Below are positions 28,601-40,600 of a DNA stretch of 64,000 nt, piece by piece (position 1 is the stretch's first letter; each line of letters begins with the position of its first letter). Position numbers and translations under genes: made by a program. The notes beneath the pieces are model-generated. The model saw only the letters and a program-made list of their open reading frames with translations, was not told the origin of the DNA and did not search any database. Location of the stretch: contig OX411547.1 in the NCBI GenBank assembly GCA_948146395.1, forward strand, positions 58,976,566 through 59,040,565, given 5' to 3'. This stretch comes from Fragum whitleyi (Eukaryota; Mollusca; Bivalvia; Cardiida; Cardiidae).

Positions 28601-31600
28601 GTACAGCTGCCTGCACCCCCACAGGACTTTGGGCTACATCCTGCACGTTGACAGGATGTACTGCCTGCACGTTGACAGGACTTTGCAATGAAACATTTTC
28701 TCCATCCACCTGCCTAGCTGCAGTCCGTCTTTCTCTGATATAATCTCGTTTGACTGCAGCACGCTGTAAAGAAGACTTCTTTCTTAGTCTTGGCATGGTA
28801 AGCCTGAAATGAACAAAACAATCCAAACATTTTTTTAAAAAAAAACTAGAAAGATGGCTCAGCTCAACACATTTTGTAACTGCCTAAATGTTTATAGTCA
28901 GTTCCAACTTTTTTGCACCGAACCATCAAAATGTCAACTGATGTCAAGCTCACAAAAAAAATTAAAAAGTTAAAGTTAAACTATGACCTTGGAGCTATTT
29001 GATAATTGATACAGAATCATACATCAACTCAAATAGAGAATAATATTAACAAATGATTATGGCATCATAAATATGGAAAATAAGCTCCAGATAAGCCTAG
29101 GTCTAAATGTTTGACCTTGAGCAATGACAATATATCTCATAATGTTTCATAGAAAAAAATGGTCACTGTATGACAAACAAACTTCAATGACTAACATATG
29201 TCTAAACTTTTAAACCTAGTTCTTCAACATATATTTTTTTTTAATCATACAATAAATTTACCATAAATACTTTGAAATCAATATTATGTAAATGTTAAGT
29301 TGAGTACGGATTGAAAGAAGATTTTGAAGATAATGATTAATACACTTTGGCTTTATGAAACAAGATATAAGGTAGAACACAAAAGACCTTAAATAAACAA
29401 ATTTCTCAAAAGTTTGATCATCTTGACCTCATTGCATGACCTTGACATCTATCATCTTATCTTATATCTCTTGAATAGCCTTGAAGTAATTGGCAATATT
29501 TTTCTTTTCTTTGGTCAAGTTTTGCAGACAGACACACACACAGATGGAAAATGGTACAAGAATTTGACCCCAATCTTATTGATGTGGAGAAATAAAAGTT
29601 ATCAAGTCAACTTACTATTGATAGAGAAAATGGATCCAGGATAGTCAAACCTCCTCTACACTGTTAATTCACAGATGAATTGAGCTGTTCCAGACACACA
29701 AAAACAGTCACACAGTTCTTTAGTGTAGTTTGGTAACTATTTCACTATACAGACACTATTGTTAATAATTGTCACAAAAGCACAAATATGGTAATCAATT
29801 TATAGTTCAACACAATAAACATATATCCAAGTGTTTGTAGCAAAGAGCAAATAATTCTTCGTTTTTTTTCTGCAATAAGAAAGTGTTGTTAACAAGCAAA
29901 GTGCAAGTAAGTGCCAATCCTCAGCTGAAGGTGCTCAAAAATCCAAAGTATGTAAACAAAAAGGGGGGCATAATTCAAACAGGTAACTTGAACGGGTATC
30001 CCCCTTGGTAATATAAATAGCCTTTGTGATGGCAAACACAAAAGACAAGTTTCAAATAGATATTTTCACAAACAACAGAGATATTACCAAGGTTAAAGTT
30101 TGTTATGCCAAGACAAACATCAACATCTTTGCTTACAATGACTACACCAAGAACACCAATGTGATGAAAATAGTATGATAGCTCAGCTAGTAAAATTTTT
30201 AAAACTTTTTATAATAAATACAAGACTTAAGGAATCAAATACCATTAATCTGTTCAATATTTCAGAATGAAAGAGTAATTTGTACTGAAATGTATACGCT
30301 GCAGAGAACTATATGTATTTTAAACAGAAATAATTGCTGGTAAATTCCTTGATTATAAATTGTAGAAATAACATAACTAGAAAGACATGAATGGCTTGTG
30401 TCGCTCCACAGGCTTGAATTTCTTGTAATAGCAAATCTAATATTTGACAAAATTTTTAGATACTTTGGGTTCTACTGATGTTTAAATGATTTTCAGTGTT
30501 TCCACTATTATAACATATAGAGGAATGACCTCCGCCCATAAAAGGCATATTTTTCATCCAATCACAATAATTTTTGGCTGCATGATAATGGATCACCCAA
30601 GGATCATACTAACAAACTTTGATTGATATCCATCTGTTACATTCTGAGAAAATGATTTTCAAAGTTTCCACTATATAACATATAGAGAAATGACCTCCGC
30701 CCATAAAATACATATTTTTCGTCCGATTGCAAAAATATTTGGTAGACTGATAAAGAATCACTCAAGGATCATTCCACTGAAATTTGGTTGATATCCATCG
30801 CTTAGATTCTGAGAAAATGATTTTCAAAGTATCCACTATATAGCATATAGAGGAATGACAGTCGCTCATAAAATACATATTTTTCATCCGATCACAATAA
30901 TTTTTGGTAGACTGATAAAGGGTCACCAAAGGATTATTCATGTAAAATTTGGTTGATATCTATCTGTTAGATTCTGAGAAAATGATTTTCAAAGTTTCCA
31001 CAATATAACTTATTGAGAAATGATCTCCACCCATAAAATACATATTTTTCATCCGATCACAATATTTTTTTGTAGACTGATAAAGGGTCTCCTGATGATC
31101 ATTTATGTAAAATTTAATTGGTATCTGTCTATTAGAACCTGAGAAAAGTCGCTTTTTACCACATTTGGAAATTAGCCACGCCCATTAAATCCATGTTTTT
31201 CATTGGATCAAAATTTCTTGAACAAATTTGAAAGAGGGTCACCCAAGGATCATTCCTGTGAAGTTTGGTTGAAATCCATCCGGTAGTTTCTGAGGAGAAG
31301 ATTTTTAAAGAAAAAGTTTAAGACCGGACGCATGGACGGATGGACAGATGCATGACAGGCACAACGCCATGACAATAGCCCCAGTGTCTTTCAGCCAGTG
31401 GAGCTAAAAATAGGAACTTTTTATAAATCTGAATTTAAAATGTTTAAATGACAAAAATATAGTTTAAATATATAAAAACAGAAAAGCGTTATCAACAACG
31501 CGATATGACCCAGTCTGAGGCCCTTCTGTTGCACAGGAAAGTTGATTTAAAATTAATCATCATCATTTTATGTAATCAATACATACTTTATACAACTGAT

Positions 31601-34600
31601 TACAATTCATGATATGATAAATAATAAGTCATTCATAATGTGCAGCAATTTTTAACTCACCTGGTACGGGTTGACATCTTTATACTTTCACTTTGTTATA
31701 TATATATATATATTTTCTTTTTAATTATCGAAAAACTTAAAGATGTAATAAGTACATACTATGCCTCAGAACTGAGGCAGGTTAAAGGTTTACTTGGGTA
31801 CAGTACTGAATACATCAATTAAGGCTATTTTTTTCTAAATAATTTTAAACCAATTTTTAATATAAGTCTATACTTGGACTGTAGTTAATCTGCATCTGAA
31901 AATATAGAACAAAAGAATGTATTCTTTCCTAGTCTGATAATATCTTCATGATGATCAATACGTCTTTAGTGATTACAATATATTTCCTAAGATTAAAACC
32001 AATGACCTTGCAAATGAATACAAGTATTTTCAACCCCGTGGATATTTTACAATACTTAAAATTTCATTCTGTCAAAATTTTGATTATTTAGTATATAATG
32101 TTTACACATATACAATGATTTCTTCTACACTTAGACCTTGTGACCTTACTTAAGACTGAAAGTAACCCAAAACCGAGTTTTTTTTCAGTTTCAACGAAAA
32201 ACTCTTCTTGATTCACCAAAAATTATGGTTTTCAAAGAGTCTAAGATGGGTTTTTTTTACATCTCTGTTAATGTAACCTACTTTTTTTCCCTCAAATAAT
32301 GAAATTTCAAACTTGTTCAAGATTTCATGAAAAAAATCCTTCTGACTAATTGTCAGTGCAACTTGACCTCAAGAATATCATTCTGACCAATTGTCAGTGC
32401 AACTTGACCTCAAGAATATCATTCTGACCAATTGTCAGTGCAACTTGACCTCAAGAATATTATTCTGACCAATTGTCAGTCCAACTTGACCCAGATTTCA
32501 TCAAGACAATCATTCCAACCATATTTCAGGTTGATTGAGAAAAAAATATGGCCCCTAAAGTGTCTACAAGGTTTTGGTAAGTGACCTAGTTTTTGACCCA
32601 ACGTGACCGAATTTCTAATTTGACCAAGATCTCATCAAGACAATCAGTCTGACCAATTTTCTAGTTGATTGAGCAAAAAATATGGCTTTTAGAGTGTCTA
32701 AGGGGTTTATCTAAGATTTGACCCTGTGACCTCATTTTTGACACCACTTGACCCAAATATAAAACTCGCCTAAGACTTCATCATAACATTCATTCTGACC
32801 AATTCCCAGCTTGTTTGAGCAAAAAATATGGCTTCTAAAGTGTCTACAAGGTCTTTCTAAGATTTGACCTCATTTTTGACCAAACTTGACCAAAATTTGA
32901 ACTTGACCTAGATATCATCAAGACAATCATTCTGACCAATTTTAAGGATGATAGAGCAAAAAAAAAAAGGTTATAGAGTGCCTACAAGGTTTTTCCAATA
33001 TTTGACCCTGTGACCTCATTTTTTACCCAACTTGACCCAATTTGAACTCATCCAAGATTTTATCAAGACAATCATTCTGACCAAATTTCAAGTCGATCTG
33101 ACAAAAAATGTGGCTTCTATAGTGTCTACAAGGTTTATCTAAGATTTGATCTTGTGACCTCATTTTTGACCCTACTTGACCCAAATTTGAACTTGACCGA
33201 TATATCACCAAAACATTCATTCTGACCCATTTTCAGGATGATTGAGCAAAAAATATGGCTTCTGTAGTATCTACAAGGTTTTTCTAAGACTTGACCCTGT
33301 GACCTCATTATTGACCCTACTTGACCCAAATTTGAACTTGACCTAGATTTCATTAAGAAATTGATTCTGGCTAATTTTCAGGTTGATTGGGCAAAAAATA
33401 TGGCTTCTAGAGAGTCTACAGGGTTTTCCCAAAATTTTGACCCTGTGTCCTTATTTTTGACCCAACTTGACCAAATTTCGAACTTGTCCAAGATTTTATC
33501 AAGACAATCATTTTGACCAAATGTCAAGTCGATCTGACAAAAAATATGGCTTCTAGAGTGGCTACAAGGTTTATCTTAGATTTGACCCTGTGACCTCATT
33601 TTTGACCCCAGTTGATCAAAATTAAAACTTGACTGATGTATCATCAAAACATTCATTTTGACCAATTTTCAGGATGATTGAGCAAAAAAAATGGCTTCTG
33701 GAGTATCTACAAGGTTTTTTCTAAGATTTGACCCCGTGACCTCATTTTTGACCCTACTTGACCCAAATTTGAACTTGATCTAGATTTCATTAAGAAATTG
33801 ATTCTGGCTAATTTTCAGGTTGATTAGGCAAAAAATATGCCTTTAAGAGAGTCTACAAGGTTTTTCCAAAATTTGACCCCTTGACCTCAATTTTGACCTC
33901 ACTTGACCCAATTTCGAACTCATCCGAGATATCATCAAAACAATCATTCTGACCAAATTTCAGGTCAACCTGACAAAAAATGTTGCCTCTAGAGTGTCTA
34001 CAAGGTTTATCCAGAATTTGACCCTGTGACCTCATTTTTGACCCTACTTGACCCAAATTTAAACTTGACCTAAATTTCATTAAGAAATTGATTCTGGCCA
34101 ATTTTCAGCTTCATTGAGCAAAAAATATGGCTTCTAGAGAGTCTATAAGGTTTTTCCAAAATTTGACCCTGTGACCTCATTTTTGACCTCACTTGACCCC
34201 ATTTCAAACTCGTGCGAGATTTTATCAAGACAATCATTCTGACCAAATTTCAAGTCGATCTGACAAAAATTGTGGCCTCTAGAGTGTCTACAAGGTAAAT
34301 GTTGACGACGGACGACACACGACGGACGACGGACATCATGCAACCACAAAAGCTCACCTTGAGCACTTCGTGCTCAGGTGAGCTAAAAAAAAGGGTCTAC
34401 AGACAGACTGACTGACGGACCGACCAACTGACCCACAAGTGCAAACGATATACCCCCTCTTCATCAAAAAGGGGGGGATACTATTTCAATATAAGTTATA
34501 TTAATCAAAATTCTTGTATTCTCAGTGACTAGAAAATTGGTTTCATTGCTCTATGAAAGTAGTTTTGAGTAAGAAGCCATTTTATAAACTTATACACAAA

Positions 34601-37600
34601 GTAGTTCCAAAAGAAATCAGCCTCTTTATATTCGAATCCTCATATCCTTTGCTTCTTGATATTTAATCATAAGATATGTAGACAGTATTTAGTGATTTCA
34701 TGGAGGTATGAAACTGAAAACCTTAAAACACTCATGTATAAATCCACTTCACGTATTCATACAGTGTGATTAAGTTTTCAGTTTCATAACTCCTTGACAT
34801 CAACATATACTCTCTTCATCTCTTTAATGTGACCTGTCAGGCAAAAAGGGACCATTTGGTTAGTGTAAAAAGTGTTGACCCTAGTCGGACTGCGCAGACT
34901 GATTAGGGTAAATTTTAGTTCTTGGCTGATATTCTGAGTCAAGAATCTAGAATAATTAATTAACCTTCCTGTTAAAGAAATATTGAAATGAGACCTCCGA
35001 TATAGGTCTAGTGGAATCAATCTCTTTTTCAAACATATATTAAATGGATTGTCAAGGTGGTCCATCCTTGCATGACCAGACAAAAATATATGAGCCTGTG
35101 CCTCACATTTCAAACAATTTGAAACATTTGTGAGGTGCAAACATTGAGAATCGTTGACAGCCAAATACTGTAAATATAAAGTTACTTGATGACCTACAGA
35201 TCAGGGTTGCCAGCACTTTGGTGAAACAAAATTTCTTGACTTTTCACTGACTTTTCACTGGCGGATTCATGTTTTTCACAGACAAAAATGGTCAAATTCT
35301 TAGTCGACATCCTTAGGCCACTCCTTCTTTTTGGTTCACAGGATGCCTAAAAAAGTCCTGACCCTTGACCTAGCAAAAGTAGAGAAACCTAACATTTTCC
35401 CCATTTTTATGTTGGGTTTTTTTTACAGACGAGCAAGTAAGGAAGAAATCCCTTTTTTATCCCTACTTGCTGATTCAAAATATCCAAACAGTTATAAAAC
35501 AAATAAGGGACATAAATATGCTAAAATAAAACTGAAAAGCTTTGATTATAATATGCAAGCTGTTTACATTAGACAATAAAGCATCATATTATTCCATAAT
35601 TACAAGATTTCCTTATATTTTGTATCACAATTACCTGATTCAATATCTCAGCTGAATATAAATGAATATTGGCATTAAATATTCTTTTTTAAACATTAGA
35701 AAGTAGCTACCAAGCTTATCGTAATAAGTAGACCATCAGCTATCAAAAGAAGGAGGATAAAACATAGGAAACTCAGACTCACCCTTCCTACGAGTTTTTT
35801 ATTTAGCTTAAGTACATTATATTGTATCTATTCATATTAATTCAGGTTGAAATTTTTGCCTTTTTTTTGTTTTTGTTTTTTTTAGGATTGGATGCTCTTT
35901 TCTGGTGTTATATTCCTACAATACAACAGAAAATCGAATTGATTAGTCACCTCTGGAGGCAAGGGTTGTAAAGCCTTTCAATCTTTAGGCTGAATGAAGT
36001 TCTAAGATAAAAACTGGTAATTATAAAAATCAAGTTAAGAAGGTTATGCTTCTTTCAATCACTTTTCTACTTTGTTTACTGTTATTTAAATTTAATGCTT
36101 AATTGTGAGTGTGATAGTCAAATATCAAATACCTAAAGAATGCCATAGCCATTGAAAACCTTCAAATGCAAACATCTTTCAGCCTTTGAAATAATTTTTC
36201 CCTTACTTTTCACTGACTTTTTAGGATTTTCATTCTTCACTGACCAAATTTCAAAATTCCCTGACAATTCCTTGACCTTGAAAAATATCCAATTTCCCTG
36301 ACTTTTCAAGATTGCTGGCAACCCTGCAGATACTTTGAGACCTTATTTATCTACCAAACGCAAAGCAAAGACTCTGGTCAGACTGTGCGGATGAAATTGT
36401 TGGAAAGGTCACGCACAGGCTCATATCTTATTGTCAATGACAGGATATCAAGTATCTAACTGTATCGTAAAAACAAAAGGATTAATGTGTTAAGTTGATT
36501 ATTGTGAACTCATTTTGTTATCTGGTTTACAGAGCCTCATAACTTCAGATTAATCAAGCTGAAGTTACAAGTCTTGGCAAGCCATTAGTGAATTGATGTA
36601 TCAATGTCCATGGAAGGACTTTTTATTAATTATTAGTAGATTTTGAATCATATCCCAAATAATTTCTCAAATGAAGCAAGTCATTAGTTCCGCCACTCAT
36701 GAAAATAAAGATTTTGTTGTTCACTCATACAAACTTACCTTACTCTGAAACAAATGATTATCTTCTTTATTATTTATCCAACTGTTTGAAACTTCCATAC
36801 TCACAAGGTGCATAAAACATGACCAATACAGAACTATGTTGTCTGATAAATGTATCAAATGTACTGGTAGTCAGTAAAGCTATGTTTTCATGTCCATCCA
36901 TTTTTTTTTTCTTTTTTTTTTTTTTTTTTTTTTTTGGGGTGTGTGTGTGTGTGAGATCAATTTACATTTAATTTCATGAACAACAAAAGATATATTTTCA
37001 CGTGTTGCTTCGCCACTCATGAAAATAAAGCTTTTGTTGTTCACTCATACAAACTGACCTTACACTAAAACATATGATCATCTTCTATATTAATCATCCA
37101 ACTATTTGAAACTTCCATACTCACAAGGTGCATAAAACATGACCAGTACAGAACTATGTTGTCTGATAAATGTATCAAATGTACTGGATGTCAATAAAGC
37201 TATGTTTTCATATCCATCCACATCACGCCATTGCTCCTCAGGTGGAGGGGATGAGGGCTGACTGGGTTCTGGATTACTGTTTAATGGATCCCTCATGAAC
37301 TTTACAAAATCATCCTCCTGTCCAAAAAGTGAACAAGAGCCATGTCAGATATGGCCATCCCCCGCCGAGAAAGCTTGATAGTAAACTGAAGCCTAATAGA
37401 CTAAGGGTTCTACTTTAAGAAATTTAGCCCCTACAAAATCTAAGTCTTTAAAATAACAAAGGGCAGTAACTCCAAAATTATGCAAGCCAGAGTTGTAGTT
37501 CTTGTGTACTGCACTTCTCCTGCATGAGATCTATCCACCCATAAAGTTTCAAGTTGATAGCTTTAATAATTTAGGAGATATGCTCCGCACAAAATCTAAG

Positions 37601-40600
37601 TCCTAAAAATAACAAAGGGCAATAACTCCAAAATTATGCAAGCAAAGGTTGTAGTTCTTGTGCACTGCACTTCTCCTGCATGAGATCTATCCACCCATAA
37701 AGTTTCAAGTTGATAGCTATTATACTTTAGGAGATATGCTCCGGACAAAATCTTAGTCTTAAAAATAACAAAGGGCAATAACTCCAAAATTATGCAAGCA
37801 AGAGTTGTAGTTCTTGTGCACTATCCTTCTCCTCCATGAGATCTATCCACCCATAAAGTTTCAAGTTGATAGCTATTATACTTTAGGAGATATGCTCCAG
37901 ACAAAATCTAAGTCTTAAAAATAACAAAGGGCAATAACTTCAAAATTATGCAAGCCAGAGTTGTAGTTCTTGTGCACTGCACTTCTCCTCCATGAGATCT
38001 ATCCACCCATAAAGTTTCAAGTTGATAGCTATTATACTTTAGGAGATATGCTCCGCACAAAATCTAAGTCTTAAAAATAACAAAGGGCAATAACTCCAAA
38101 ATTATGCAAGCCAGAGTTGTAGTTCTTGTGCACTGCACTTCTCCTCCATGAGATCTATCTACCCATTAAGTTTCAAGTTGATAGCTATTATACTTTAGGA
38201 GATATGCTCCAGACAAAATCTAAGTCTTAAAAATAACAAAGGGCAATAACTCCAAAATTATGCAAGCCAGAGTTGTAGTTCTTGTGCACTGCACTTCTCC
38301 TCCATGAGATCTATCCACCCATAAAGTTTCAAGTTGATAGCTATTATACTTTAGGAGATATGCTCCGCACAAAATCTAAGTCTTAAAAATAACAAAGGAC
38401 AATAACTCCAAAATTATGCAAGCAAGAGAAGTAGTTCTTGTGCACTGCACTTCTCCTCCATGAGATCTATCCACCCATAAAGTTTCAAGTTGATAGCTAT
38501 CATACTTTAGGAGATATGCTCCAGACAAAATCTAAGTCTTAGAAATAACAAAGGGCAATAACTCCAAAATTATGCAAGCAAGAGTTGTAGTTCTTGTGCA
38601 CTGCACTTCTCCTGCATGAGATCTATCCACCCATAAAGTTTCAAGTTGATAGCTATCATACTTTAGGAGATATGCTCCGCACAAAATCTAAGTCTTAAAA
38701 ATAACAAAGGACAATAACTCCAAAATTATGCAAGCAAGAGAAGTAGTTCTTGTGCACTGCACTTCTCCTCCATGAGATCTATCCACCCATAAAGTTTCAA
38801 GTTGATAGCTATCATACTTTAGGAGATATGCTCCAGACAAAATCTAAGTCTTAGAAATAACAAAGGGCAATAACTCCAAAATTATGCAAGCAAGAGTTGT
38901 AGTTCTTGTGCACTGCACTTCTCCTGCATGAGATCTATCCACCCATAAAGTTTCAAGTTGATAGCTATTATACTTTAGGAGATATGCTCCGGACAAGATT
39001 AGTGACGGAATGACGGAAGGACGGAATGACGGAAGGACTGAATGACAGACGGAGAGCATTACTATATCCCCTTCGCCGAAAACGGCGGGGGATAATAATT
39101 GAAATATATTATGATGTAATTTCATCAAGTTTGCAGTATACAAGAGAAATGTATACAAAAGAGTCATGACACACTTCTACCCCAATGACAAAGGAGTTAT
39201 CTTTGATAAACTGATCTTTCAATAAATCAAACTTTGAAAATTGAATTCTTTAACTTCACGTCAATTGGGAAAAATGCTTGGATTTTTTATCCATCCCTCT
39301 CACTTCTGCTTCCTAGAGAATTCACAAGTAATTACATTAAATGCCAGCGCCGATAAAACAACTAAAAGCAGTATGACTCCTAGAAATCAAAGTTAGCCTA
39401 TACTGTGATACTTTAAGAATGATATTTGAAAACAGTCGATACAGTCTATTTGTTTGCATACAGCTAGGTCTAAAAAAACACATTTCAATCGGGCTAATTA
39501 TGAGCAAGTCTTCATGTTAACAAATTAACCCATTATGTCTCATTTACTACAGATTAACATACGTCACAATTAAATTTTGCCTTACCTCTCTTCCACCCAT
39601 GTATTTCTGTGAGTTTTTACCATAGTTGAAATATTTAAAGGTGGGATAACCACTAACTTCATGGTCAGAACATGTATCTTTGTTTACAGTACAATCCATT
39701 GCTGCAAACGTTACCTGAAACATTATATTTACGATCCATTACCAAAGGGATAGAGGATATTGAATGAGTAGTCATTGAATGCCAATTTTATTAAACAAGT
39801 CATCTATAAACAGATTAAAAAGAGGCTGTGCCGACTTTTTATCTGTTTTAGGTGACGAGTTTAATAAATTCTGTATTTAATGAGCAAAAATTTTATACTC
39901 TTTTTATAATATGACCAAAATCTTTGAGAAAAATCATCAAAATTCTTGAAATTCACCATTTCAATTTTCAGCCAAACTTTTAACGCTATTTAAAAATGAC
40001 GTCACAATATATACATATACATATTTTGACATCATATACTGGCGTCACAATATATAGGTATACATATTTTGACATCATATACTGACGTCACAATATATAC
40101 ATATACATATTTTGACATCATATACTGACATCACAATATATACTTATACATATTTTGACATCATATACTTGACATCACAATATATATGTATACATATTTT
40201 GACATCATATACAAATGACATCACTTGGTAAAGTCAGCTGTACTATCCAGATTATACAAAACACACAGTTCTAGACTACTACATATCTCAAGTATTTCAA
40301 CAGTGAATTCAGTATGCTTAAATTCTAAATTGAAAGAGAATGCACAATATTGTAGAAAAAATTGAGAAAAGGAGAGAAATTGCTTGCTTCAAGCTTGATG
40401 AGTTATAGCATGTTAAGCTTTTCAGATGTGTTAACAGACAGAAAGATACAATACTCATGATCTTATTGATGGTGGGGCATATAAAACAAGAGGAACATAA
40501 AATCCTGGGACTTTCCATTTAACCCTTGTCATGCTGAATAATTTTGGCTAAAAATTTTCATCAAAATCAAAGGGCAAAAAGCACTGAAAGTACCAAATGT

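Larger units (their letters stand above)
18101..34388 (-). mobile_element. 16.3-kb Helentron (Helitron2-type), nearly complete
   Basis: Transposon 5' to 3' runs on the minus strand. The 5' end (34,388) reads TTTTAGCTCACCTGAGCAC with a 15-bp hairpin. The 3' end (18,101) has CTCAGGTGAGCG, hairpin AGGGCCA-CTA-TGGCCCT, then CTTGT. The 11-bp sequence CTCAGGTGAGC at 34,373-34,383 is exactly inverted at 18,128-18,138. The flanks are two halves of one family B repeat, meeting between A and A (T and T on the element strand), as expected for Helentrons. Inside, from 5' to 3', are tandem repeats (32.1-34.3 kb), a nested R1 copy, ORF1, ORF2 and a 3.4-kb tail. It lies in a PDI intron, same sense as the gene. 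Confidence 0.8.

Noticed and set aside
28840..28865. ACTAGAAAGATGGCTC as a possible R1-like end near the Helentron ORFs
   Set aside because: No hairpin or inverted repeat follows, and the true element end is supported at 34,388 by the split repeat.
33023..34349. Several overlapping minus-strand open frames with similar words
   Set aside because: They are translations of the tandem units of the Helentron 5' array; the frames shift between units.
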